Shown in pieces: positions 1 to 13,600 of a stretch of DNA of 64,000 bases. This DNA comes from Phlebotomus papatasi (lineage: Eukaryota; Arthropoda; Insecta; Diptera; Psychodidae), in assembly GCF_024763615.1 (NCBI RefSeq), contig NC_077224.1, positions 46,572,712-46,636,711 on the forward strand, written 5' to 3'. Made by a program: the position numbers and the translations under genes. Every line of letters starts with the position of its first letter. The stretch's first letter is position 1. The notes below the pieces were generated by a model that worked only from the letters and a program-made list of their open reading frames with translations, was not told where the DNA came from and made no database searches.

Positions 1-488
1 TTAGATAAAATTGATTCATTTTTTCGCCACTCTTTCTGCATTTTCCCAAGGGAAAAAATGTCATGTGGCTATGATCCTCAAAATTATTAGTAAAATAGGT
101 GGCAAAGCACCATAGCTTTGCGCAATGCTTGAACACGTGTTTTAAATAGGATGCCACATTCCAAAAATAATTTTGCATCATTTATGAATAAGTTTTCTGT
201 TTTTGGCTTTTTTTAACGAAAAGCAAATGATCAGTAGAAAAGGAGTGGCAAAGCGTCTCAGGCTTTGCGAAGTGCTCGGACTTAAAAAAAAAAGATTTTA
301 AAAAGTGCTTTCACATCATTTACCGTTTTCGACTTTGAAAAGTGCTTTCACATCATTTACCGTTTGCCGGTTCTCAAGCAATTTAAACCGATTCGTAAAT
401 CACTCGAATTCTAATCGGTTCATAAACCGATTTGAACCGATTTATAAATTACTGAAAACACTTCCCAAAATATCTTGGGAGTAATATA

Positions 489-1662
489 GGGGAAAGTACT
501 CTCCCTTCGAACGTTCATGCCTTCGAATAATGTGAATTTTCTTTTAGTTTTTCTACACAGTAAAAAAATGTGTAAAATTTTACAACTATATTAGTGGAAA
601 ATCGGCCATTTTAGTTGTTTAATTTAAAAATGTTTAAAAAATGCACAACATTTTGGTAATTTATTGTCACGTGAATAAAAATTACCACTATTATAGTTGA
701 AAAATTTTCAACAATATTGTTTAATTTGAAAATGTGTAAAATTTTAACACTATAATAGTGTGAAATCGAATAAATTAATTATTTAATTGCGATCTGTGTA
801 AAATTTCTCACAATTATAGTCATAAAATTTTTTAGCAATGTTTCGTGATTTAAAATTGTTGAAAAAATCTAAAAATTACCACTGTTATAGTATGATTATA
901 AAAAATCAAAAAATACACAACTTTACACAAAATGAAAAATACACAACTTTATGGTATTTTTTTAACATGATCAAAAATTAATACTATTATAGTTTGACTA
1001 TAACTTTTCACACTATTACAGTGTGAAGCCTTGTGTAGTTCAACTAAGTTTGTTGAATTTTTAAACAAAAGTTGTGTAAAAATTGTAGAATTTCCATTTA
1101 AGACTTATACTTCAGTCGAGATAATTTTCATTGGGCAAAAGTCATATAGAACATCAAATATTTATATGTATAATAAGTATATCGTGAATATTCGAGCATT
1201 AGATGTAATCATTTCGCATTAGGGGGTGGGGGGGTTCCCGAGTACAGGAAAAACATTAGAAATGTCTAAAAAGGCAAAATAATCGAAATCTACAAAATGA
1301 AATGAAAATTCAACATAAACAGAGTTCAACAATTTTTGAGTTTACACATAAAAATTCAACAATTTTTATATTCAACAATTCCAAATTCAACATCTTGAAA
1401 TTTAACAACTTTAAATTAAACAATTTTAAATTAAACACTTTTTCCAAATTTAACACTATAATAGTGGTGTGAAAGATTACACACTATAATAGTGTTAATT
1501 TTTTTTACTGTGTAGGAGACTTACACATTTCTGTTAAATATTAGTTGGCTTATCAACAATTCTTGATAATTCCGTGATAATTTTGTGTAAATCTCTTATG
1601 AAAAACAAAAGAAATTCACATTATTCGAAGACATGAACGTTCGAAGGTCGAGCGCTTTCTCC
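489..1662. mobile_element. TA-flanked inverted-repeat element (GGGGAAAGT ends)
   Basis: The ends are inverted copies of each other over about 60 bp: GGGGAAAGT and CTTCGAACGTTCATG on the left, CATGAACGTTCGAAGGTCG and GCTTTCTCC on the right. TA lies on both sides (487-488 and 1663-1664). A second element (556-1512) is nested inside. Related single ends occur near 8645 and 18910-18943. No coding sequence is seen. Confidence 0.65.
556..1512. mobile_element. CACAGTAAAAAA element, copy 1 (nested)
   Basis: Terminal inverted repeats CACAGTAAAAAAA and TTTTTTACTGTG are flanked by TA. The inside is built of many degenerate short units like AACACTATAATAGTG in both orientations. This is a Tc1/mariner-type MITE by its TA target and lack of coding sequence. 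Confidence 0.7.
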
Positions 1663-1679
1663 TAATTGAATTTTAGATA

Positions 1680-1850
1680 AAATTAGTTATCGGTTATAAA
1701 TCAGTACATTACCGGTTCAGAACCAATTGGAACTTCTTCAGTTTTATCGCAAATTCCAAGACCTTGTCAATAACCCAAAATATGATACCATTTGGATGAG
1801 AAATACGCTATCTGAAGCGTTTTTGACCTTAGACCTTGAAAAATCGTTAT
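1680..1850. repeat. dispersed 'AATCGGTT...AAGACCTT' repeat
   Basis: Degenerate copy of a repeat also seen at about 22680-22925, 26075-26290, 31780-31885, 36050-36205 and 47690-47920. Shared marks are AATCGGTT and AACCGAT blocks, TTTCAAGACCTTT and AATACGC. Its ends are not clear. Confidence 0.4.
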
Positions 1851-2292
1851 TAGGAATAATTCAGCGGTATTTTCGTATAAGGACGAAATGTGCGCCTGAA
1901 TAATTTCTCAAACATATCCAAAAATGAAAAAAATGAATGAATCGATTTGAAAAAAATTGAGGGATTATAATACTGCTCGCTCTGTGAAGTTCGAGCACTA
2001 AAAGGAATAGTGCAGTAAAAATTAAATAGAAAATTGATGAAAATAAAAGTCATATTACTTTCTTTTTCTTCCTCACGGTTGTGCATATGCCTATCACACT
2101 CTTTCACCTTCAAGTTTAATTCAACTAAATTGAATTTCTCGTGGTGTTAAGAAAAGATATGGATTATATTTTTAACATTTTTGAATTCTTTATTTTCGCT
2201 TTGTCAATGCTCCTATCAAATTTCAGTGCTTTTAAAGCTTTAAATTAAGTACAGATGAAATTTGATTGATTTTGCTGATCAAATTGATTATT

Positions 2293-2562
2293 TATGCCTC
2301 CGGCACACCTTTTAGATCAGGAAAATTTCATGAAGTTGAAATTTGAATCCCTTTCTCTCTCTCACACGCTTTGTATATGTCTGTCTCATTTTTTTTGTAC
2401 TCTTCTTCTTCTTTTGAATATCATACCAAATTAAATTTAGTTCAGTCCAATTTTGGGACTGAAAGAGTGGGATAGACTTATGCAAGTCTTTTGAGAAAGA
2501 AAGAGAAGTGAATTTTGATTTAATGAATTTAAATCGAGCTAAAAGGTTTGCCGAAGGCATTA
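2293..2562. mobile_element. hairpin MITE, 'TGCCTCCGG' family, copy 1
   Basis: Inverted ends TGCCTCCGGCACACCTTTTA and TAAAAGGTTTGCCGAAGGCA. The inside is also largely self-complementary (CATATGTCTGTCTCAT against ATGAGATAGA-type blocks, AATTAAATTTAGTTCAGT). Further copies lie at 8888-9152 and 9153-9369. Confidence 0.6.
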
Positions 2563-2649
2563 TTGTCCATTTGTACAGTTCCGTTCTTAACAATCCAATT
2601 TATGAAAGAAAATGTAAATTAGAGCTTTTTGTAAAGGCTTTTTTACATA

Positions 2650-2839
2650 GAGGAATGTAGGCAAGTTTCGCACAGAGTGAACCTTGAAACAATGCGAATT
2701 TTCTCTTTGTTTGGAAAGAGCATGTTTACTATTTCTCATCTCGTCTCATGAGCTTAATAACCTATCTTATTCGCTTAATAATCTAGAAAATTCGCATCGT
2801 TTGAAGGTGGCCTATGTGCGAACCATGCCTACATTCCCC
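2650..2839. mobile_element. short hairpin MITE with TA flanks
   Basis: About 55 bp of inverted ends: GAGGAATGTAGGCA on the left, TGCCTACATTCCCC on the right, and TGCGAATTTTCT mirrored by AGAAAATTCGCA. TA lies on both sides. Confidence 0.6.
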
Positions 2840-2899
2840 TATCATATTACACCGGCTCACAACCGATTTTTAAGTAACTGTAAATGTTACCCCTAAACA

Positions 2900-4440
2900 G
2901 CTTGAGAATGAAATAATTTCAAGTAAACAATTACAGTGGGGTATAACCGGTTAAAACTTATTTGAACGTCTTAAGGACTCCAAAGCCTTTTCAATGAATC
3001 TTAACTTATTCTAATGTGTTCATAAATACGCTATCTACAATCTTTTTAATATCTGACAAATCTCTAAAAAAGCATGATTTTGGATGGCAAAAGAAGTGGC
3101 AAACAAAAAATTAAGGTTATGTGTAAAGCGTACGGCCTATTCGATACATATTAATCCAGTTGACGGTTGTGTCTTATCAATCCCATCGATCCTTTATTCC
3201 TTTGACACGTCCAATCCCTCCCATTCTTATGGGTCCTAGGAGTTTCGGCTTAAGTGAAAATGGATTGAAAGAATTTGATATTAATTACCCACATTAATGC
3301 AAATATTTTTCAAGCGGTAAATTTGAAAATAAAATTTATGAACCATTGGCGCTGAAAAGAGGCCGAAAAATTGGCGACGAAAATCTTTTGCATACATCAC
3401 GGCGTTTCCGTTTCTTATTACAAAGATGTCTCTCGTGGATATGCAAATTTTCTGTGACACTCACTGGAGTGAATTCGGGTTTTTTTTTTGGTCCCGAGAA
3501 TTTCACTCAAAGCGGAACTCCCTGTAGTGGGCCCTCTATAAACCCCAAGTTTTTATCTCTTACCGTTTGAACTCTCTGGTGACTATTAGGCAGATCAGAT
3601 GACTAAAACAAACAGAACGACAAATAGTTTGACATCATGTCTCAGAAATCGTTTGATTCCCCAAATGTTGAGAAAAATGGTCCCCGGGGTTAGAAGGTGG
3701 AATTCGGGTATCAATCAAGAGATTGTATATAACATATTGCTTTCTCTGAGAGTTCGAGCATAAAAATCAGAGTAAGAGGGATAGAAAAAGCCAATCCAGC
3801 ATGATGAACAAATTCAATTTCTTCGAAAATATCTGTAGGAGTTAGTTTAATCCGGTTGCCAAATTCTCAGTTGATTTCTCCGAGTCATCCTGGGAGCTAT
3901 CCTCTAAAATTCATTTATAATTTCCTGAAATATAAATAGTGTTCATATATATATTGGTCTGTATTGAAGTCCAAAAGCATTGAATAGAGGAAGCTGCCCT
4001 AAATGGGCCCAAATGTTTTTCATGTCATACCAATATATATGTATAAATATTTTATTTATGGGTCACTCTTACATACTTATATATAATATTGAATATTCAC
4101 ATGATGTTCTTACACCCCATTTGGATTCGTACCCTTAATGCTCCCTTGTACGAGTCTGGGCGGTTTGTGCCAGGGAGAGCGTTTGTCGTGAGGGTGTCTC
4201 TATAAATTTCCCATCTTGACTTCTTCTATAGCCTAGCGCAACGTTATATTGATATAATGTGGCATCTCAATATAAATTCTCAGGGTGGTCTCTATTAGAA
4301 TGTATACATGAAGATAACTACTTATACCATCGCATAAGATTATTGAGTCTGGAGATTCCTGAGTGAAACTCCTATTACTCTCAACACCCACACATAAGCA
4401 TAGTGAAGGGCCTAGCCAGGGAGATTTACTAATTTCCTGA
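2900..4440. other. no gene recognised; repeats and unresolved sequence
   Basis: The stretch holds a 13-bp stem hairpin at 3466-3509 (GAGTGAATTCGGG and its complement), a copy of the 'ATCTCTTACCGTTT' dispersed repeat (3555-3720), and a GC-richer patch at 4110-4205. That patch has short open frames but no convincing splice sites. The missing first CUB exon was not found here. Confidence 0.4.
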
Positions 4441-4474
4441 CTTAATCGTCTTCCGTGTTCTATCCCCAAAATAG

Positions 4475-4629
4475 CTATTTACGATGATTCAAACTGCCGC
4501 TTAGAAGTGGGTGGATTCGAAGGATGGGTTAATCGGACCGACATACCAACTGAGAAGATGCAAATCTCCATGGAACACAACTTGCCCCTAGACTGTATGT
4601 GGGTGATACGGGTCTGGGATGGCTGGAAG
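4475..4629 (+). CDS. neto: neto exon: start of CUB domain (second CUB)
   Basis: The exon begins after the pyrimidine-rich acceptor ending at 4474 and takes one base of its first codon from an exon outside the window. It ends at an AAG codon followed by the donor GTGAGT at 4630. An in-frame stop at 4438-4440 forbids extension to the left. The translation holds the first two CUB cysteines (SNC and PLDC), the hydrophobic run MWVIRVWDGW typical of CUB strands, and an N-glycosylation sequon NRT. The phase and missing domain show that earlier exons exist further left. Confidence 0.85.
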
Positions 4630-7600
4630 GTGAGTAACCAAATATCACTTATACACCACTTAGAGAGGTATAAAATATAGAGTAACCCTACTAAATGGAA
4701 TGTATCATACATATGTTTCATTTAAATGAATATGAAATATTAATAATCAATTTATTCATCCGCAACAGATTCAACTAGCTTTCCACTTATTCAAACTCGA
4801 GAAACCCAATGACTGTGACAGCAACTTCGTAGATGTGTTTGGGGAGAAGACAGACATCCCAAGCCGGTAAGTATATAATCATACCGTGCCTTTAGTATTA
4901 CACGGCTGTATGTCAAATTTGAAATGTTCGTGCTATCTAATAGAATATTTATTCATTCTATGTAATGATCTCTACAGATTTGATGGAAACGTTATGCAAC
5001 AGATTATTAGTATGCTTAAGAGTAAACCTACCTTAATATAAAAACTAAAAAAATTAAGGTCTAGCTTTTAGTCGTTAGAACAACAATGAATTTGAAGAGT
5101 GATCAAGGCTTGACAGATTCCTCTCGTTCAGTACAGTAGAGCCTCGCTATAGGTCATATTTGCTTCCAGATTTGACACTTGGGTCGCACTATAGTCCATG
5201 TCATTTTTTAAAATTATCAACTACTTTTAGTATTGAACTTGCTCGACGGCTTCCACTTTCTTTGCGATTGTGGTACACAGTAAAAAAAATTTACAATGAT
5301 GGTTTACTTTTTTACCACGATTATTCTTGTAAAGTTACTCAAATTATGTATTTGAGCAGAAGGAGTAATCTGAAAATGCGTAATTTAAATTTCATGTAAT
5401 CGTAAACTGTGTAATCAATTAAATGATGAAATATTGTACTTTTTAAGTAATGTTCTGTTGATAGTGCGAAAATAGAGAGAATATTGTAACGGAAATGATT
5501 TTTTACGTCTCACGGTATCGAATTTCACGAATTATTAGCGAATAATTACACAGCTGTTGTACATTTTGTTACAGAATTCGTGTAACATTACACAGTTTTC
5601 AGGCAAAATGTGTAGAAATTACATGAATGTGTACCAGTACACACAATTACACGTTTAATGTAAAATTTACAACGAAAATCATGGTAAAGCAGCCAAACAT
5701 TTTTTACTGTGTACTTGTCCTCGCTCTCTTAAATATGAATCACAATTATCACAAATACTCAATAAAGCTTGCCAAAAATATTAAATTAATTATCACAATA
5801 TTGCATGTCGCGTATTAAAAAACATAACCTAACTTAAAATCAGTGTTTTGAAATCAACGGTCGATAAATTGTGGACTATAGAGCGGTGGCCTATAGCGGG
5901 ATTCTACTGTAATAACCTTTCCGATTTGAGAGTTCTCTCCGGTTGAGGTTTTTTCCTCTACCGATTCGAAAGGAAATCAGAGAAAACTTACCTAAAACCC
6001 CATTGGAAGTTCGAACGTTTAAACTGACGAGTTACATAAAAGTGGGCAAGTTCATGAAAAGAACATTTATTTTAATAAAACTGCAATTCAAACGTTCTGT
6101 TATCCGGAAATTCCACAAAAATTTACTTTTCGCAGCAAACGTTTACACACTGTTGTTCACATTGTTGACGATTGAAGTGCAAGAATACCGAAGTTCGAAA
6201 TAACAGAACAATCAGCGCTAAAGCGGCGAGTACGTGAACTTGCACTTTAAGCTTCCGGTAGATTTTCGAACCGAAGATCTACTGTACGGAACCATTAAGT
6301 GTAGGCCCATCAAATCATTGCTCTACCTACCGATTTTATTCGGAGTTTTTTTGAATTGTAACGGTATATTCTAGTACATTCAGAGAAAATCTGTAGATTT
6401 TCGGCAGAAATTCTGCCGGAAATCTACAGATTCTCGGCAGAATTTCTGCATAGGAAATCTGCATAGTCTCCATTGTCTCAACAAAAATATTGTTGATTTA
6501 TCAAGAAACTATAGAAGTTACAAAGAAAATGGTGTGCTCTACTTAACAAGCATTACCGATTAAACATTTTAGATAAATAAAAAAATGCGAGCAAAAATAC
6601 TAATTAAATACTAAACAAAAATAATCTGAAGAGAATCGGAAGAAACTGAAGAGAATATACAACTGCGTCAGATACAGTATTCAAAAAAAATACTAATTTC
6701 ATAAAAATTGCCCATGGAATGATACAAAAATATGAAATTTAGGTCGGCACTCTGCTTAAAGTTTTCACTTCACTATTCTCTACTTATAACACGGCGTCGC
6801 AAAATTCTTTATTTTACACAGTAAAAAATAAGTACCACTATAATAGTAGGTAATTTTTGACATCTCTATTATAGTGGTAATTTTGGGAAAAGTATAATTT
6901 TTAAAACGTGTAATCTTCAGCGTGTAATTTCTTTTTGTGTGTAATTTCCAGCGTGTAATGTTTTTCCGTGTAATTTGGAAAATGTAATTTTCAAATATGT
7001 GTAAAAAGGAGCGTGTAAAATTTAAAAAACATGTAATTTCTAGCGTGTAATTTTATTTTTCCTAAAAAAACTTCTTTTCATAATTTTTCCCTCTTCGTTT
7101 ATTGGTTATCCATGTCCAGCAGCAAAAGCCTCGTTTATGTGGAAGGACTTCTTTTTTAAGGATGCAATTTTGGTGATCTGTAAATTAGAAAAAAAACAAT
7201 CAGTTTTTAGACGGAAAATAGAAATTTAAGATTCGCAGGTCCAGGAGCGATATAAACGCAATTTTGAAAAGATTAAGAAGATAATAAGAAAAAAAACTCT
7301 AACCTTAAGGGGCTGCTTGCTTCCTTCGTCAGATATTCCTCCATGCGCATCTTCCTAATTGCTGCATTCCAGATTCTAGTCGTTTTATCAGCATACTTTC
7401 ATTTCACCTGGATGTCCATCTCCGTAATCCAGTTCCCTTTGTACATATTAAATAAGCTTAATTAAATGAAAGTCACCTACAATAGTAAATGCCCTATAAA
7501 CAGGGTACTAAGGGATATCGTTCCCGGAACTACACAATCGTAATCGTAGAAGTTGAATAGCGGAAAAAATACGCTCCAAACTTTCACTGGAACTTGGGAG

Positions 7601-10600
7601 GATCAATGAGTGATGGATTTCAGATTCAGTAAGAACACAGGAGGGCCCCACGGGGTAGAAACACTGAGGGAAATCGTCTATTCCGGGAATAGAATGTGGA
7701 ATTGTGACAAGTTGTAACATGTTCAATACCCGTTGAAATATATGCAAATTTTCACACTGTATTTCTTAAAGACTGGACTGAAGGACTGATGATCACAAGG
7801 GGTGGTTACTGTGGGGGTCACCACTGGCAGAAAACTGCCCTTTGGACCAGAAATTCTAGGAAAAATATGCACAGTAGAAAGCAACTGAAAGTGACACCAC
7901 GTAAATTTTAACATTGGATTTTTTCAACAATCACTCACATAAAACTTTGAAAATTCACACTACCAGGAGTATTCCACTTTTTTCTTGAGGGATTTGGTCT
8001 TTTTCGCAAAATTAGGGGCTATAAAACTCAAAAAACTAAGGAAAATACTCACCGAGGTGGATGCTTCCAGCAGCTGTCAAACTATGATGGCGATTTCACA
8101 CGTTTTTGAGTACATGCACCAAATTTTACACACTGCAGAATATTTACCACTTTTTAAGTGACACTGTTCCACTTGAATAGTGATAAAAATTCCATGTTTA
8201 AATTACACGCTCAAAATTTTTACACAAATTATTTTTTACACAAAATTTACCATTTTAATAGTGGTAAAAATTAAAATTTACAATTTTTTTAGTGGTAATT
8301 TGGAAATTACACGTTATTTTTTTTACACGATTTTTTACTGTGTATATAAACACTGTGATATCACCAATAATAACTCTACTGAATTTTGCAAACTTCAGTG
8401 AAAAATATTCCATCTTTTCAGACATATCTGTCTGGAAAGTCTGGAATGTAGAAAAATCTACAGAAAATCGGCAAAATATCTACAGAAATTCGTCAGAGTA
8501 TGCACCAGGATTCATCAGCAAATCTGCAAAAATTTCTGACGAATTTTGCCCGAAGCCCAAATAAAATTCGTAGGAATATCTACAGATTTCTCGGCAGATT
8601 TTCGGCAGAGGTGTAGATATTTTCTGCAGAAATCTTAAAGATATCTGACGAAATTATTTGACGGGGGGAAAGTGCTCATGCTTCGTACGATCCCATGCTT
8701 CGTACGACCTACATTTTGACATTCGAGACATTTCGAAATTCAAAGAAGAATAATTGGCCACCATGCCGACGAACCGAGAAATAAAAACCAGTTTGACAAG
8801 AAGAAAAATGGTACTGTACTAATGAGCAGTTCAAAATTAAATTTGGTCAGCGAAAAATCAAATTTGATCAGTATTGAATTTAAAACCTTATGGCTCCGGT
8901 ACAGCTTTTAGATCAAGAAAACTTCATGAAATCAAAATTCACATCCCTATCCTTTTCACACGTTTTGAATATATCTATCTCATTCTTTCGTACTCCAAAT
9001 TCAATTGCGCCAAATTGAATTTGGAGTGATGTTTAAAAGAAGAACAGTGCGGAAGAATGAGATAGAGATATGCAAAATGTGTGAGAAGGAAAGGGATTCG
9101 AATTGCGATTTCATGAAATTTTCCTGATCTAAAAAGTATGCTGCAGCCATTATAGCTTCTGTATAACTTTTTTTTGCTTGAAAATTTCGCATATGTCTAT
9201 CTTGCGCTTTTATATTTTTCTTCTTCTTTGGAACATCACACCAAATTAAATTTAGTTCAGTTCAATTTTAAGACCGAAAAAGTGAGACAGACTTATGCAA
9301 ATCTTTTGAGAAAATAGGACGCGAATTTTGATTTCATAAAATTGACCTAAAAGGTGTCCTCGAGGCATAACTTTTACTAAAGAAAATTTAATATTTTACC
9401 GAAAACATTTAATTTCTTTGCTCAATTTGAATTTTTACTACGAAAATTTTATCTTTTACTGATTGAATTTGCCTTTTTACTGACGAATTTTGATTTCATG
9501 AATCTCATTTGTTTTTTGCTAAAAATACTTAGCGAAAAGAAAAATATTTTGATATTTTTAGGACATTTTGCGCATATTATATCTTAGTTATATAATTTCG
9601 TGTTGGGAAATTCTCAATTAGCTGTTAGTGAACATATATCACTATCTCTTGCTCTGTCTTCCTATCTCTGACAACTAAGAAAGCCTCCGTGACTAAATGT
9701 TTCCTTCGCAGAATTTTGGGAGTCTTATTGTGGAAAGTTGTACGAGAAATGTAGTACAGCTGATATGTTCTGGTCACAATCACCCCATTCTCAATAACCC
9801 TAAAGGCCTCACGGTGGAATAATCTAATTTTATTGCTTTTTTGGATACTTCACGAGCTCTTTGTTTAAAGAGGTGGTTCTGTATAATTTAGTTATATAGA
9901 AAAAAAAATTAATTAAATGGGATAAATGTACGATTTTTAGATAATCTTGAAATTATATTTTGCACAATAACCTTTCATTCATTTTCAAATTTTTCTTGAT
10001 TTGATTCCAGTCAAATATTTTTTTAACTGAATATTCTTAATATAATATTCTAATCACTTAACTCTAATTCTAATCACTTGAGTAATGTTCAGTAATGAAA
10101 TGGCCGTGTGATACTAAAGGTGCGATTTCTAAACTCAAACTTCTTACTAACAGATGACAAACAATTAAAGGGGCAAAATGTCCCAAGTAGTGGTTAAATT
10201 GAAATATAATATACATGCACACACTATTAAATTAAAAGCTTCATATGCTAATTGGAATGAAGTTTAACAGTCTGTTTGAACTTCTCTATTCATGTCATCA
10301 GGTTCACTAATGAACCATATAATGCAACAGTATCAAATCAATATTATCCACAATATGAAAGAGCAAACACTATGAATGTTAATTTAATGAGGATCATACA
10401 GTGCTTCAGTCTATAAAAGCATAAGAGTCCATATAGATATCTAAGGGATGGATATTTCTCAGTTGTGAGACACAATCATATAGCTCTTAGTCCCTTAAGA
10501 AAGCTCAAAAGCTCACCAGCTCATACAATTCCACTATCATGTGTCCAATAAATGTTTCACTGAAATCTCTGATTCATATATCTTCCTGAAACGTGTTTGT

Positions 10601-13600
10601 AAGTTTAACTGGTAATCCCAATCAATTCTGAGATGAAATATAAATGACTCAATGGTGAATTGCCGAGTTTATTAGGATTGACTATAACTGATACAGTTTA
10701 GTCATCAATTTATAAGTATTTCTGAGTTTATCACAATATAAAGTTTTATTAACAGAGGGATCAAATACAAATTTATTTATGATTTACTTTATAAGTTTTC
10801 AATATTATCTTAAATATTGTCTGAATTTAGATTTCGGATGTTTTAATAACCCTTTTATTAGATTTTCAAATTGACAGCTTTGTTTTTCCTTAATATTTTC
10901 AAAACTCTTTTATACAAATAGATATTTACTTCCTTTAGCAAAGAAAAGTAATGCACAATTCGTTTCATTTAAAATAGAATTTAGTAGACTTTTGGCTACC
11001 AAGCGAACATAATTAGCTAAAAAAAAAGTAGCCTTTTCAACATATTTTTGCTGAATCGGTAAGCAAAAATATGCTAACCGGTCAGCAGTTCTTGAAGCTA
11101 GCCAAATATGGAAATAGCACTACCTCGCGAATTTCCTTTTAAGGTTAACGGAATTCAGCTGAAAATATATATATGTATATATGTTATCAGCTAAATTTAA
11201 ATCGGTTAGCATTTAGTGCTCGCTGGGTAATTCGTTTCTTTTAAGATCGGGCTACTTTTTAATTCGGGCTGCCGGTAAATTAAAAAAAATATTCATATTT
11301 TTCAAGTTTGTTTATGACTATTAAATTAGTCTAAAGTACTTGAATTTAGTATTATTCTTCTTGGTTACTTGTGCTTATTAATATTTAAACAATAAAATAA
11401 TACATAATGGCCTCAAATCTGAGACCAAGATCACGATCAAAATATCAAGCTGTCAAAAATTTCTAAAATCAAGATTTAATATTCTGGCGCGCTGCAAATT
11501 GTGGAACACAATGTGTCTCGGCTAAGAATCAAGAAACCAAAATCATCCACACTTAACGAAACGTCATCCGTGTCAAAACATTTGATGGTTTTTGTGATCT
11601 TGTCATTTGTATCATCAAAGAAAGCAAGAAAATTGGTCATTCTGAGGAATTTCTAAAATGAAAGTTAACTAATAAATCAGTGATGGAAAGTCAGGGTGAG
11701 AAGAGAAACGATAGGAAAGGTGGTATATTGAAAACATCGGTCCTAAGAGCCCTAATCCAACATTTCAGAATACATTCCAAGTCCAACCTGCGAAACCAGA
11801 AAGAAAATACGTAATCCTAACGTAAATTCAAGACAAAGAACTTTTTACGTAGATTTTTTCACTAACCAGAGATCGATAATGGAGCCTAGTGCTTCTGACT
11901 TCGAGATTAGTGTACAGAACTTGGAAATTTGCTCAATAAAACAGGCCCTCCTCAGAAATCTGTTGACGATTGAATGAAGAATTTCCAGGAATGGATGTAC
12001 CAAATTCCCCATAAAATACCACCGGATGATGAGTACCAGAGCAACCCAGCAGGAGGGCCAGAGAGAAATACTCAATAAAGAATTTGGAGACTATAGAGCA
12101 ACCTCTCTTCATGGTATAAAGAGTATTGTTGGAGATGATAATCTCAGTGCTATGGGAGTACTAGAAGATGCACAAAATCTTTCAGATGTTGTTAATGAGA
12201 ATGAGGTTGAAATTCTTTCTAGAGGTTTTACATCAAATCCATCAATTTCCATGTATTGTGATAATTTCAGGAGTTGACGATATTGTTGAACCACTACAAT
12301 CCTAAAACAGGAGATCAAAAATTAAAATTCTATTAAAAATTTAAAAATAATAATAATATTAATAATTCACCTGTCCTGCTGTTATTTGTGAAGAGATAGG
12401 TCATGCTGGAGACAAATTAAGAATAAATTTGCCATTTTTAATCAATTTACAAGCAGAAATTCTCTCTTTTTATACACAAGTTTTTACTAAATTTCACTAT
12501 CTTGATAATTCAAAGTAATTTGTCGTTTTTGAATCTTGAAATATTGGTTTCAAAATTAGAAATCTTGAAATCCACATGGTTTGCGTCTATGTTTTCAAGA
12601 CATTTGACAGATTTGACATTTTGATCTTGATTTTTTGATTTCGGAATACCAAAATCTTGAAATTTTCTTGATCTTGGTCCCAGAATTGAGGCCAATGTAT
12701 AACTAAACAAGAATTCATTATATTTCAAACCGTTTCACACCTGAATTCCTCTGAAATTCGTATTACATTTCGATCCGAAATGCTCGAATTTAAGATAGAT
12801 TATAGTTTTTTCTAAACTGAATGGTAAAAAAAAATTTAGAGTTCGGACGATTTCTTAAAGTTTCTTCATCCCATAAACCAATTCTATAAATCAAACAAAA
12901 CAAACGCACCCAATTCTCTGATAAACCTGGAATGACATGATAACCTTTTTGATAATAGACTGTTGATCCTGAAAAAAATTAATATTGACTGCACTTTTTG
13001 TAGCTAATATAAATATTTAACTACATTAGCATTCTTTTAAGAATGATAGAAGATACAAATTAATCGATATTTTCGATTTTTTAGTTTCAAAAAATTATCT
13101 TTCTAGTCTTAATGAAGTATAGAAAACTATTTTAGTTTTTCAAATTTTATAGTTTTGAATGTGACCCTTGAAAAATCAAAGTTTAAATTTTTCTTTTTCT
13201 AAATTTCAACGAAAATTATATTTTAGATTTTGCTTAATACTAAATAAGTCAAACCTAAATTTTTTGAAGCTTATACAATGCTCCCCCAAAAATATGATTT
13301 TATTTTGTTCATCTATTTTTTTATTTAATTTTTGCTGAATATTGATGAACATTATTTTGTTAGTTGATATCGCAAAACACCTTTTTTGTTTTTGAATTTT
13401 CGTCCAATTTTACTAAAAAAAAAAGAAATTACCATTATTTTGTTGAACGATAACTATATTGATAACAGAATTTTCAATTTCAGTGTCTGTCTCTCTTTTC
13501 AATTTCTTTTAGAATAAAAAATTTCTGTGGTTCAATTGCTGATTCTGTCACATCGAACAAGAACATACTGCATATTCGATTCTATGCAGAGCCACCGGCA

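Noticed and set aside
4110..4205. GC-richer patch upstream of the CUB exon as the end of the first CUB domain
   Set aside because: No acceptor before it, the only donor-like site (GTGAGG) leaves the wrong phase in the best frame, and no CUB motif is readable.
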